From the NCBI GenBank assembly GCA_024036415.1, contig JAMWET010000668.1, positions 893,501-957,500 of the forward strand: a DNA stretch of 64,000 nucleotides, given 5' to 3'. The stretch comes from Prochilodus magdalenae. Its lineage: Eukaryota; Chordata; Actinopteri; Characiformes; Prochilodontidae. The position numbers were made by a program, and so were the translations under genes. This document shows positions 36,001-46,500 of this stretch, one piece after another. The notes below the pieces were generated by a model. The model searched no databases, was not told the origin of the DNA, and worked only from the letters and a program-made list of their open reading frames with translations. Position 1 is the stretch's first letter; each line of letters begins with the position of its first letter.

Positions 36001-36990
36001 CCACTTCAATTACAGCAGACCGGTGCCCGATCCTGAAGGAAGCAATGCATAAACCAGCAGTGACCACGGCAGACTGTAACTGTAGCTACTGTAAATTACA
36101 CTAACTTGTGTGCACATGGCACTTGGCTAATCCCATCCACATATATCTTTTTTTTTCTGGGCCTTTTTTACAGTTTACAGTATTACCACCAGAGGTAGAC
36201 ATTTTAGTGTACTCTTGAGTTTTTATTTGCGTTGTATTTTGTAGTGACTACTGCAATTAGGCGTATATTTTAAATGTCAGTCAGAATTGTGTAATGATTG
36301 TGTTTTTCAAAGCCTTCTTACACCCTGACAGTCACCTGATGTAGCCATGCAGAGCTGAGAAAACAGATAAGGCACAACCCACAGATATTATCAGGACACA
36401 AATAACGCTTCTGAAAACGACCTAGATGGAGTAACTTTCCCCAGAATCACGTGCAACAGAGCACGTATAGTGTCTTATACTTACAAAAGCTTAAGACTTG
36501 TTTGCAGTCTTTTTGCCAGATTTTATCACAATCATAATTAAGTTACATGCATAAGGCAACGTTTGGTGCACCTTGTAGATAATGATCTTTTGTGGCAAGC
36601 CCTTCCTCATGTTTTGCTCAGTGGAAGCATGCACCTTTACCTCAACATCCTCAGTCTAAGTGGGTCAAAACTAAAATGTCTGTTAGTTTGCGCTTATCCA
36701 TCAACAAATATTCTGATATTCTCATAAATTTAACAAAGCTGCAGAGCATGGAGATTCAGTTGCCAGTGCTTCCTTGGTTTTAACTATGTCAATGAAGTGC
36801 CCCCAGTGAGATATATATCGAAAATAGCACCTCTGACATTTATCTTGGGGGTCTCCCATGGCGGCATTTGTATTTGTCCAAAAGATACCATACTATATCA
36901 AACTGGAACTGAACATGATTTGCTGATATTCATTTGTGTAAGATACATTCTGAGCAACAAAAAAAAAAAAATCTAAAGGCCATCTGAAGT
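33021..36990. other. AT-rich non-coding stretch upstream of gpr183
   Basis: No gene recognised. Open frames are at most 106 codons (34829-35149, plus) and have no family match that I know. In mammals GPR183 lies inside an intron of UBAC2; I looked for UBAC2-like coding blocks on the minus strand here and did not see any, although small exons could be missed by eye. Confidence 0.5.
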
Positions 36991-37009
36991 CTCTGCCAGT
37001 CTTTGTCTT

Positions 37010-37142
37010 CAGTGTGGGCTTGCGCTAACGTCACTCAAAGACTCTTACTAGCACATCTTACACTCACTCACCAATCTCACCAGCCACGGAGAGGAACATC
37101 AGGTCATGCGCTGTCAGATCCACCTACCACACTGAATTAAAT
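37010..37142 (+). other. gpr183: Probable 5' UTR exon and proximal promoter of gpr183
   Basis: A strong splice donor, GTAAGT, begins at 37143 and is matched by an acceptor just before the coding ATG. The sequence before it is therefore the likely non-coding first exon, in line with the two-exon structure of human GPR183. The start of transcription is not defined; I see no TATA box. A TGACG-type CRE half site lies on the minus strand at 37029-37033. The left boundary given is a guess. Confidence 0.5.
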
Positions 37143-37301
37143 GTAAGTGTTTTGAAGCTGTTTTTATCTAAGGTGCGATTATTACTGTTAATTACAGCAC
37201 CAGTTCTGTAAATTATGAATTTACTGCTCTTTACACTTAAATGAAAAACATTTTGTTATTAAAACAAATCAACCAATATTTTTTTTCATTTTTTTATTTA
37301 G
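37143..37301 (+). other. gpr183: Intron in the gpr183 5' UTR
   Basis: The 159-base segment starts GTAAGTG and ends in a T-rich tract followed by TTTATTTAG, a near-ideal donor and acceptor pair. The exon resumes four bases before the start codon. This layout, an intron just before an otherwise single-exon coding region, is usual for this receptor family. Confidence 0.7.
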
Positions 37302-37305
37302 GACA

Positions 37306-38337
37306 ATGGCTACTCAGACTTCTATGGTTCCTTCTTCTGCAATAACAAATGAAGACAACCAAAACAAAACCTGCAATGTGTTTACATACAAGGAGGTGGC
37401 TCAGGTCCTCTTTCCTGTGTTCTACATCATTGTACTTGTTATTAGTGTCTCAGGCAACAGCCTAGTCCTGTACATCACCTGCCAGAAAAAGCAGAAGCTC
37501 AACTCCACATCGCTGTACCTGATCAACCTGGCAATCTCTGACACCCTCTTTACATTTGCTCTGCCCGGTAGGATCACTTACTACATCCGTGGCTTCGACT
37601 GGCCCTTCGGAGATCTCTTCTGCAGGCTGACTGCCATCATCTTCTATTCCAACACATACGCTGGGATTGCTTTCATGACCTGCATCAGCATAGACCGCTA
37701 CCTGGCCATGGTGCACCCACACAGGTGCCGGAAGCTCAGGAATGTGAAAGTGGTGCGAATCATCTGTATCCTAGTCTGGGCAATTGTATTTCTGGAGACA
37801 TCTCCTCTGCTCTTTAGGAATCTGATGGAGAAGTTGGAAGAGCAGCACACATGCATGGAGTACTCCCGCTTGGATGAATCTCCAAAGACACCTTATCTGC
37901 TTCTGTTTGCCTGTGTCATTGGATTCTGGGTTCCACTGGGACTCATTCTGGGCTGCTACAGCCAGATCAACTCCAAGCTGTCTAAGATGGCCAAGGATAA
38001 TCAAATGGTTTGCAGATCTGGAAAGAGCCAAAGGGCTAAGAATGTGATCCTGCTGATCTTGCTGAGCTTCATGGTGTGCTTTGGTCCCTACCACATCAAC
38101 ATTATGCAGTACATGGTTCGCAAGCTTCTCCACGAGCCTTCCTGCGAGCAGAAGAAGGCTTTCAAAATGTCCCTGCAGGTCACTGTGTCCATGATGAACC
38201 TGAACTGCTGCCTGGATCCAGTTATCTACTTCTTTGCCATTAAGACATACAAACAGAGGGTGATGAGCCTCTTTAGGGGTTACATACCATCGCTGTCTTC
38301 CAAGAGCATGCCAGAGAACAGCAGCAGCAACACCTGA
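37306..38337 (+). CDS. gpr183: G-protein coupled receptor 183 (EBI2), oxysterol receptor
   Basis: Class A seven-transmembrane receptor of 343 residues, close to the human length of 361. In mammals it binds 7-alpha,25-dihydroxycholesterol at the cell surface, couples to Gi and steers B cells, T cells and dendritic cells. Seen here: an N-glycosylation sequon at N20, GN in helix 1 (N51), D79 in helix 2, the disulfide pair C106 and C183, D130-R131-Y132 after helix 3, W158, P210, CFGP in helix 6 (258-261) and DPVIY in helix 7 (304-308). The human oxysterol-binding residues R87, Y112, Y116 and Y260 correspond to R89, Y114, Y118 and Y262, all kept. The start has an A at -3 and G at +4 and lies four bases after a splice acceptor. 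The frame is intact. Teleosts often carry a and b copies; I cannot tell which this is. Confidence 0.95.
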   Translation: MATQTSMVPSSAITNEDNQNKTCNVFTYKEVAQVLFPVFYIIVLVISVSGNSLVLYITCQKKQKLNSTSLYLINLAISDTLFTFALPGRITYYIRGFDWPFGDLFCRLTAIIFYSNTYAGIAFMTCISIDRYLAMVHPHRCRKLRNVKVVRIICILVWAIVFLETSPLLFRNLMEKLEEQHTCMEYSRLDESPKTPYLLLFACVIGFWVPLGLILGCYSQINSKLSKMAKDNQMVCRSGKSQRAKNVILLILLSFMVCFGPYHINIMQYMVRKLLHEPSCEQKKAFKMSLQVTVSMMNLNCCLDPVIYFFAIKTYKQRVMSLFRGYIPSLSSKSMPENSSSNT

Positions 38338-40116
38338 GGACCATTTTTTGATGGGGCGGAGTCACATTAATGAAATCCAGTGACCAGTTTTACTTGGACA
38401 GTTAAAGTAAGACTGAAGAAGGAGATTTTTCATAACCTGAGTTCCGATGAAAAGTATATACTGTTTGATAAGACTTGGGGAACAAATTTATGTCGAGAGA
38501 CAGCTATACATCAGTCCATATACAGTGTAGATAAGCGTGGTTTGCATCAGCATATGTAACGTTCATTAGTTCTTTTCTAAATCCATTTTAGTAAACTGGC
38601 ACAAAGAACTGACAACCATTCTACAATTTGCTAAGACTTTCAAACTTTACCAAGTCATAAAGTTAAAAAAAAAAAAAAAGTGTCTATATTCACTTTAGCC
38701 AATTGCCCTGTTAATAAGGGTAAAATGCTCCAAACAATACATTATTTTTAAAGGCTGAAGACACTTCTCATTTAAAGTGAGAAGTCACGGTTCCATTTTC
38801 TATAAGGGTATCCCCTATTTGCTGATCTAATGGACAAATGGTCAAGTACCTTCTGTCATTTGGTTTACATAGAGAACAGTCAAATCAGTGATGGCTAGTG
38901 GTTAGCACAGATTTTACTCTGTGCAGATGATCTGATATTTAAAGAATCTTTACAGGAAACTGCTGCATGAATTAGACAGATTGATGACTATGGCATTATA
39001 CTCTGCAACCCACACTCAAATGGACTAAAGTATCAAACACACACAACTGGAAGTAGCACATGGCACTGAATCCATTATTAATAGACAAATTGGCATGCAG
39101 TCATGAAGGAGAAGCAGCAGTCATGTTTTTATTATAATTCAAAAGTATAAATGTAAACGCCATTCAAAGTGGTCACAATATTCTATTGTAAAAAAAAAAA
39201 AAAAATACACTGTGGGGAGACAGGAGCCACACCTTTGAAGGTTATATGTCACAGAAACGCATTACTTATATGAATATGTTGTTTGATGCCTGCAGACACA
39301 GATTATCAGAAGTTTTGAGACAAGGCTATGGTCTAAAGTGCTATTTTTTTTCAACCTACCTTTTGGGTACCAAAAAATCTTTCAGATGTATCACTACTTT
39401 ACTACTATCAACATCAGGCATGTATAAATTAAGTGGTCATTTAGGTTAGTAAATAAAATGGCTATTTTTGTATTAAAGATTTTACAACCCCTGGTTTCTA
39501 TCACCACCCCTATTAAGACCTATAGATTTCTCTACAAAGCACCATTTTGCATCAAAACACACCAGGTGATTTTTGTTGTTTACATACTAACAAGTACATT
39601 ATGCAAACAGTGTTTTGATATTTCACAAATTTAATAGTTTAAGAGTATGTAAACACATTGCAGTCTACCCATCAAAAAAAAAGTTTTTTCCTATTATACT
39701 GGCGCAAAATCTTTTGTTGCCAGCATCTAGCATAATAGATCATCACACACTCCCACACCAATACCAGCATGAGAGACAGGATTCATGTCTAAATGGTGCT
39801 GCAATCTGTAAGCATCTGTCATGAAGATATGCCTTTGTATGTTTTATTCATTTTTCGTATTATTGATTCTTTCTTTTTCATTAATATCCATTTTTCTTAT
39901 TATTGTTTGTAGTAATATTTTTTGTGTAGTACTAATGCTTTGGTGTACTGAAGTTTGTAACTTCTAGCAATGCTGTCAAGGGCTTCAGGTGTGAATAAAA
40001 AGTCCAAGTACAACAATACCAAATAGTCCACAGCTTTTTCACCAGCTTTTTTGTGTGCGTCCTATTTTTGTTATTGACTGCTTACTCTCGATTCTGTTAC
40101 AACAGTTGTAAATAAA
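38338..40116 (+). other. gpr183: Likely gpr183 3' UTR region with candidate polyadenylation signals
   Basis: Candidate AATAAA signals after the stop are at 39452-39457, 39994-39999 and 40111-40116. The true 3' end is undetermined. The stretch holds A runs at 38665-38679 and 39190-39205 and a dispersed repeat copy (39470-39640), so a transcript reaching the later signals would contain repeat sequence. Confidence 0.35.
39470..39640 (+). repeat. Dispersed repeat, copy 3 of 4
   Basis: ACAACCCCTGGTTTCTATCACC is followed by AGCACCATTTTGCATCAAA and ACACACCAGGTGATTTTTGTTG, then a degraded ATGCAAACAGTGTTTTGATA block. Order and orientation match copies 1 and 2. It lies downstream of gpr183 on the same strand and may be transcribed with it. 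Confidence 0.65.
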
Positions 40117-41399
40117 AACTTTTGCTTATGTCAAAACATTAATAAAGGAATAAAACCGGAAACAAATGCCAAACAGCTCGGCCTCCCTCCAACATAACTG
40201 TCAGTGAGAGAAATGGCTGTGATTTATTGCGTCCTCTGTTGCTGTTGAGTAATCTGCAGAATTTCTTATATGATGGCTTGGATTTTTTTCACTTTTTGAA
40301 CAAGAACATAAATTAAATGAACATTAAAATAAGAGAGACTTTATTTAGCAAAGCCTCTTAGAGTGGTCACACTTGGCAGAACATTGTTTTTCATGTGTTC
40401 AATGTGTGCACTCACTCAGCAACCACAACGCTTTCATTTTCCGAATTGCAATGAAAAGTCATCTAATTAACTGCAGATTTGAAAGTGAGTTTTTCTTTTA
40501 AAACATACAACTGTGCCAAATAAAAAACGTGATACCATCAACTGAACAGTGGCAGTGTCCAGTAAACTCGCCATTTCAAATGAGTCATTTCAGAGTAGGT
40601 GTCACATTAAACAAAACTCTTCATTTGCTTGTTAGAAACGAAATAAAAGTCAAGGGAAAGAAAAAAAATAATCTGCATATCAGCCTTTTCTGCCACGTTT
40701 ATCACTTTCTGCATCTTTTCTGAGAATGTGCTGGCATTATGCTGCAACGTCTTTGTTGTTCTTAAACATAAAACATAAGAGAGCAACGGTAAGTATTACT
40801 GCGAAACTTGAATTCATCACCGCATACCGTGAAGTCATCAAGGAGCAGGGAGCAGGCGTGTGCCGCTTGTTTGAATATCGATGCATGTAGGTGTTAGATG
40901 TATATGTTGGAGCGATACTGCTATGCTCTTTTTCCTGCCCTCTTTTGCCTTTGTTGAACTCTACTACAGGATGGCAGTAACCACAAACACATGCCACCTT
41001 GCTTTTTTTACTTTGTTTTACTGCTACAGGTGGCCTGCCATGTATTTCATGCACCCACAGTGCTATATATAGATATTCAGTTTTAGCAAATATATGCCAA
41101 AGCCTAAAAAGGGAGTGCGGAGGTGGCATTTGGGTAAGAACTGCATTACTGCTTTAGTGAAAGTAACGATATCCCAGATTACAACCTGAAACTTTCCTAG
41201 CAAATACAAACACTAAAACTCAGTATTAGCGGAAATATGGAATATATATCTACAGTGAAGAGCTAGACTGTGCAACAGTTATGACTTAACAACTACTAAT
41301 TTCTTCTGAGCTATTCGGAGATGGACTTTAGTTGGACTTTAAACAATCACATTACCCACAACTTTTGTCTGTCAGTATGATGAATTTTTAGGGTGTAGA
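40117..41399. other. Non-coding stretch
   Basis: No gene recognised. The longest open frame (40737-41129, minus, 130 codons) starts in ordinary sequence and has no domain that I can name; it is the longest unexplained open frame in this part, so a small exon cannot be excluded. Confidence 0.4.
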
Positions 41400-42012
41400 A
41401 TACTATCCCAAAGGCCTTGAACATTCATCTAGATGTGTACTAGCAAATATGAGAAGAGCTTTTGTGTTTTTTGTAGTTCAGTGGTTTGCTCTTTGCAACT
41501 CACAAATGGATGAAATATTTGACCAGTGTATTTGACTTCTTTGTTGAACTGTCTACAATGACCTGAGGCAAGCGAGTCTTGCAGTTCTTGAGTTCTGTAG
41601 TTTGTCTGGGCTATTTTGTGAGTCACTGATGCACTGTTGGTAAAATTTTGGTAGGCCAAAATTCCAGCATTTCTTAATTTGTGGATAATGGCTCTTACTG
41701 TGGTTTGCTAGGGCCCCAGAGCCTTAGCAATGGCTTTGTAACACTATCCACAGAGTAGATTTCACAGACAGTAAGGAGTGTCAGGGCGTGTCCTGAACCC
41801 AACAGTTGAGTTTTGTTAACTGGGTGATTTAGTAGTAGGGTAATTACTTTTTCACATAGAGCAGGAAGGGCTGAACAGCATTTTTCCATCAAATCATTAA
41901 ATATGTGGTGCTTACCTGGGTTCTCTCTTTAATATTAAAAGTACTTTGACGGTCTGAAAAATACAAATATGCAAAAACTTAAAGACAGGCAAATTCTTTT
42001 TTACAGCACTGT
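41400..42012 (-). mobile_element. Probable DNA transposon relic, antisense
   Basis: The segment ends with CTTTTTTACAGCACTGTAG (41995-42013) and contains GTAATTACTTTTTCACATAG (41839-41858). Both resemble terminal and subterminal sequence of a widespread fish DNA element whose copies end in a CTTTTTCAC-x-x-CACTGTA motif. Open frames of 60-76 codons are present on the minus strand without a recognisable transposase. Recognition is from memory and the left boundary is uncertain. Confidence 0.4.
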
Positions 42013-42519
42013 AGCAACCTTTTAAAGCATATAAACTCACAGTGAAAGTTAGACAGGGCCAAGTACAAAGTCCACACAGCAGGGTTAGTTGCAATGCAGT
42101 GTTACAAACTAGAGTGCATTTTGTACTTGTAAAAAAGAAAACACTGGTTGTGTTTACATGAAAGATTTTTTAATCAATTAGCATGAATTCCTCCCAGTAT
42201 ATTTGTTTCGAATTAGGCATTTTTATCTATAATTTAGTAAACAACCTGTGATTGTTACCATGATAATGTTGTAAACCTGAGTTACGATGCACACGGGTAG
42301 AACATTAAACCATGATGCCTTATTACCTAGCAGAATTTATGTGTGCAGTGAAATGTTTATATTGTGTCATTTAAAACCGTTTTCCTAACTATGGGTTCTA
42401 TATGCACAAATTTCATATTCACATTTCTAAACAGCATGGGAAATGACTTTTTGGGTTACAAAGATGTAAATGTAAACATTTTTCATTAACATGACTAGTG
42501 CAATTAATTAAAGAGGAAA
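42013..42519. other. Non-coding spacer
   Basis: AT-rich, no feature recognised. Confidence 0.4.
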
Positions 42520-42717
42520 TGTTCACTGACTTCATGGATAGATGGAAAGTGTTGGTTCTGATGATTCTGTACTTTTCGCTGCAGCTCACCCTTGGTCTGT
42601 GAAAATGCAGAGCTGAACCAGAAGGAGCTGGAGAACGATATGATGGACTCTATAATGCCAGTGCAGAACTAAACCGGCAAGGTTTAAGGCAGTTTAAATT
42701 TGTTAAGTTTTCACATA
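42520..42717 (-). mobile_element. CR1/L2-type LINE, 3' part (split from 43699-44510 by a Tc1 insertion)
   Basis: On the minus strand, starting at the Tc1 junction, the reading resembles RKLNKFKLP (with a stop nearby), then FCTGIIESIISFSSSFWF, and later KGELQRKV and FPSI. These follow the C-terminal part of CR1/L2-type reverse transcriptases, where a helical basic segment leads to a V-I-E-S-I-L-x-F-x-I-x-x-W-F/Y block. It continues directly from the sequence on the other side of the Tc1 element. Confidence 0.7.
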
Positions 42718-43698
42718 TACGCTGCTCAAAAAAATAAAGGGAACACTTTGAAAACACATCAGATCTCAATGGGAAAAAAATCATGCAGAATATCTTTCCT
42801 CATATAGACTGGGTAATGTGTTAGGAAAGAAAGGATGCCACATTGTTTGATGGAAATGAAAATGATCGCCCTACAGAGGGTTGAATTCAAAGACACCATG
42901 AAATCAGAGCAAAAAAATGATGCAGCAGGCTCGTCCATTTAACCCAAATTCCACTGCAGCAACTCAAAATGGTACTCAGTAGTTTGTATGGCACCCCACA
43001 TGCTCCTAATGAGACGACGGATGGTGTCCTGGGAGATCTCCTCCCAGATCTGGACCAGGGCATCACTGAGCTCCTGGGCAGTCTGAAGTGCAACCTGGTG
43101 GCGTTGGATGGACCGAAACATAATGTCCCAGAGGTGTTCTATTGGATATAGGTCAGGTGAGCCGATGGGCCAGTCAATGGTATCAATTCCTTCATTCTCC
43201 AAGAATTGCCTGCACACTACAGGACGTTGGGCCCTCAGGCTGCCCTCATGAGGCCTGTTTGTGATTGTTTGCTCAGACACATTCACAGCAGTAGGGCTCT
43301 GGCAGTGCTCATCTTGTTCTTCCTTGCACAAAGGAGCAGATGTGCCATCCTTCAGTGGTTGGACTACCTGTGCAACCTCTGTAGGGTTCAGGTACCGCAC
43401 CATGGTACTAGTAGTGACACTGACCTAAGTCAACTACAAAACTAGTGAAAAATCAGTGGGGGGACAAAATGTCAATGACCTCATCCTTTTAAACCATTCC
43501 TGTTTTGGGGGGTGTCTCATTGTTGCTCCTCTACTGCACCTGTTGTTAATTTCATTAACACCAAAGCAGCTCAGACTGATTAACGGCCCTCCCTACTACT
43601 TAACTGACCAGATCAATATCCCTGAAGTTGAACTGAGTTGATGCTATACTCTGATTAAAAAGTGTTCCCTTTATTTTTTTTATTTTTTGAGCAGTGTA
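42718..43698 (-). mobile_element. Deleted Tc1/mariner element with TA target duplication
   Basis: The element runs from 42720 to 43696 (977 bp) between TA dinucleotides at 42718-42719 and 43697-43698. The left end matches the 28-base terminal repeat of the copy at 61.8 kb with one change (CGCTGCTC for CACTGCTC). The right end is the same repeat in inverse orientation but with an 8-base TATTTTTT slippage insertion. Intact relatives are usually about 1.4-1.6 kb, so this is an internally deleted copy. It sits inside a LINE. Confidence 0.93.
42939..43403 (-). pseudogene. Internally deleted Tc1-like transposase, 154 codons
   Basis: Tc1-like transposases are about 340 residues long and cut and paste DNA by a DDE/DDD domain after binding the terminal repeats. 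This frame opens with the first helix-turn-helix start (residues about 1-23, VAQVVQPLKDGTS), jumps to the second DNA-binding segment (residues about 29-60, ending LRAQRPVV), and then jumps to the C-terminus (FLENEGIDTIDW, SPDLYPIEHLWD, about 67-95). Both jumps keep the frame. The region holding the first two catalytic aspartates is gone; the third acidic residue is kept. It cannot catalyse transposition, but the terminal repeats could be used by an enzyme acting in trans. Confidence 0.88.
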
Positions 43699-44510
43699 CA
43701 TGTGTTATAAGACCTTTTTAAAACTGCTGTGTTGGGTCTGTCACATTTAAGATCTTGGATGGTGGTGCCCAGGAATTTGTAGGACTCTGCTCTGCTGACT
43801 GTTGAGCCATATATTTCCAGTGGAGGAAGTAAGGTAGGTTTCTCTCTGAAATCACAGGTCATCTTCACAGACTTTTTCATGTGTTTAGCTCCAGGTTGTT
43901 AGATCCATACCATAACACCTAATCCCAAAACTTTAACAGCAAACAGATGGTTAGACATTTAAGAGTAGAAGGTCAGGGATTATGGTGTTAAAAGCAGAGC
44001 TGAAATCCACAAACACCACAGTAAGTCAGACCAGTGAGCTCTACATGCAAACTGCAAATGGTGCTGGAAAAAACATCAAGCATGATTTTGAGGAACTGAC
44101 GTAAGAGTCTCTCAAAGCACTTCACTCAACACAACAGGTGTTACAGAAACTGGTCTGTAGGCATCCAGAAGGGAGATCTTGTTGTTTTTGAGAACTGGTA
44201 TAATGACAAAAGTCTTTAAGCACACAGGCGTAAAAAAAAAAAAAAGGTCAAAGACTGATTGAAAAGATCAGTGATGATGTGAGAAAGTTGTTGAGAGCTG
44301 TGTGCCTGAGTGCTGCAGGTGAGACACCATCTGGGCCAGATGCTTTATTGATCTTCTGTTTCCTAAGTACTAGAGCTGCCCTGCTGTTTAGTGATAGTGA
44401 TGGGAGTTGGTGGGCTGGGGTTATAGATGTAGTGGCATGGTGAGCTGGTGAGACTGAGATGTGAAACTGTCGTTCTGTTAAAGAGTCCATCGTATCACTA
44501 CTAGGGGTGA
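43699..44510 (-). mobile_element. CR1/L2-type LINE, reverse transcriptase part
   Basis: On the minus strand, 44470-44260 reads INKASGPDGVSPAALRH, the early reverse-transcriptase motif (K-A-x-G-P-D-G-V-x-P). About 44215-44125 reads VIIPVLKNNKISLLDAYRPVS, the next conserved block. At about 43880-43700 come V-K-M-T-C-D-F-R, EIYGSTVSRAESYKFLGTTI and NTAVLKR, the late conserved segment. The catalytic block between them is deleted or decayed, and stops interrupt the frames. The element continues at 42520-42717 beyond the Tc1 insertion. Confidence 0.85.
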
Positions 44511-45789
44511 CCAACTGTCGTATGTGAGGGCTGTGTCACAGTAAAGGCAGGACTGAGCTGCTCACCACCAAGCTTCCATACTCGACAGAACCTGGATTCA
44601 TTGCTAAAGCTGATACTGTGACGAATAAACTTTGCAAGATTTTGCAACGAAACTCTTGCTAGTTTGGGGTTTATAGATAAAAAAAATAAAACAGTTTGCA
44701 TGTTTCATGCATCCATACGAAATCTGTGATGATACGCAGGACTACACTTAGATTTCTTTATTCTGCTTACTCTTTAGACAAAACAGAACACACTTTATTT
44801 TGTAGTTTACTGTAAATGGTCATCTTAAAGTTATAAAGCCTTAGCTATGCTAAAAACAGTGTGACATCTGTGTATTGACAGAGGTGGACTGTTAGGACTG
44901 CAGGGTGATATGTATTTTTAGCAACGTTAGCTTAGCATCTTCCACAGTAGTAACCTAGAGAAGTAAACAGCAGACACTGAACACATCTTGGCTGATGGAC
45001 TGCATCCAGGAAAAGCGATAAATTAGGTTAATTTGATTGTTTGCTAAATTCTAGCCAAGCCTCCTTAAGGCTCTTTTTCTACCCCACATTAAAATTCTAA
45101 ATTGAAACGGAACATTTCAGTAAGAGGCTGGGGGTGTCACTTTTATCTGGGTGCTATAGAAGTTAGCTGCTGCTATGTTATGTAAAGTGAAATGGAGGAC
45201 TTGAATGAAAAGTTAAAATGTCAATGCCAATGTTGAATATAATCATGAATTATAGAAAAAATAACCAAATGCAAAATGCTGTTGCAGGTGATTACAACTT
45301 TTAAATGGTTGATTGTAGCAATAAAACCATATCATCAAAATATGACAAAATTAATAAATTAACATAAGCCCAATGTCAGTAATGGTACCAGTGCCCAGTA
45401 TCTCACATCTATGGGTGAGTTAAATTTTATCACGCAAGCCATAACAGTTAGATGTAAAACTTATTTCAGTTTTTTTAGTTGTATACAAGCTTTACTTTGT
45501 ATATTCAATTTATAAATATATTTAAGTAATATATTTTATAAGTAAGCATAGGCATATCTGACTATGCTTTCTCAGAGCTGATAATTGATGGTGCTGAGGT
45601 GAATAATGTATTAGCTAGCTAGCTAATGTATAAACCAGTCCAGGACAATTAAATTAATATTATTACCCCATGGCAAACTGGGTCTGTTAGCAACATTTAC
45701 AAACTCCTGGCTGTTTGCAATAAACTAATCGAACAAGAACAATTCTAATAACTCAACACAACTGATATGAAGTTCTTTCTCCCAATTTA
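44511..45789. other. Non-coding stretch
   Basis: AT-rich DNA with no gene recognised. The part nearest 44510 could still be decayed LINE. Confidence 0.45.
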
Positions 45790-46500
45790 ACACAAAATGC
45801 CACTTTTAAGAATGACTGCAGTCTCAGAATTATTCAGGCCCTTTATGGCAAACGTATTTAGTACTTAGTAGATCTTTTGCTGTTATCACCTGCTGCAAAC
45901 ATTAGCCATAGCCAGACAGCTTCTCCCTCTCCACAGCTTCTGGCAGCAATCCTGAGGAATCTTAGCCTATTCCTTATGGGCAATGGCCGTAAGTTCACTA
46001 ATATTCTTGAGTTTGTGTGCAAACGTGTGTCCAACTGCCTTCTTTAAATTCTACTTCAGTTTTAATATAGGGTTCAAGTCTAGAACCTAGGCCCTCTTCT
46101 GAAAAACCCAAGTGTCAGGGCCCTAGTCTCCGCTTCCTCACAGAAGGCATGATATTTCCTCCTAGGATTTCCTGATACTTGATTGAATCCATATTGTCCT
46201 CCACACACTGCAGGTTTTCAGTGCCAGAGGAAGCAAAGGAGCCCTGGAGTGATACCAAGTCACATTTATGCTTCACTGTAGGCAGGGTGTTGCTTTCAGC
46301 ATATGCTTCATTCTTCCTCCTCCACATACCAATAATCCACAGGTTTGCCAAAGTAATCCCTCGCCCATGTGGTTATATCAGATGTTGTTGAAGGATGGTT
46401 CTGTATGCAGTGCCATCTGAGGGGATTATGAGTGTTCAGATGAAAAATAGGCAAATTATTCCCAATCTTTTTTTGAGGAACAGTGTTTTTGAACATTTCA
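45790..46500 (-). mobile_element. Tc1-like transposon relic, second lineage, antisense
   Basis: On the minus strand, 46351-46115 encodes a transposase piece: AYAESNTLPTVKH, then SFASSGTENLQCVEDN, then MDSIKYQEILGGNIMPSVRK. This matches the segment between the first and second catalytic residues of the Tc1-like family whose members read G-C-F-A-S-S-G-T-G-N-L. The following roughly 300 bases (to 45790) match the non-coding or decayed C-terminal part of the same family. The catalytic residues are not preserved in any readable frame. Terminal repeats not identified. Confidence 0.75.

Noticed and set aside
37462..38133. Minus-strand ORFs of 86 and 120 codons inside gpr183
   Set aside because: Antisense shadows of the conserved receptor exon.
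40737..41129. 130-codon minus-strand gene
   Set aside because: No family recognised and it overlaps a plus-strand frame. Noted in the region entry as the longest unexplained frame nearby.
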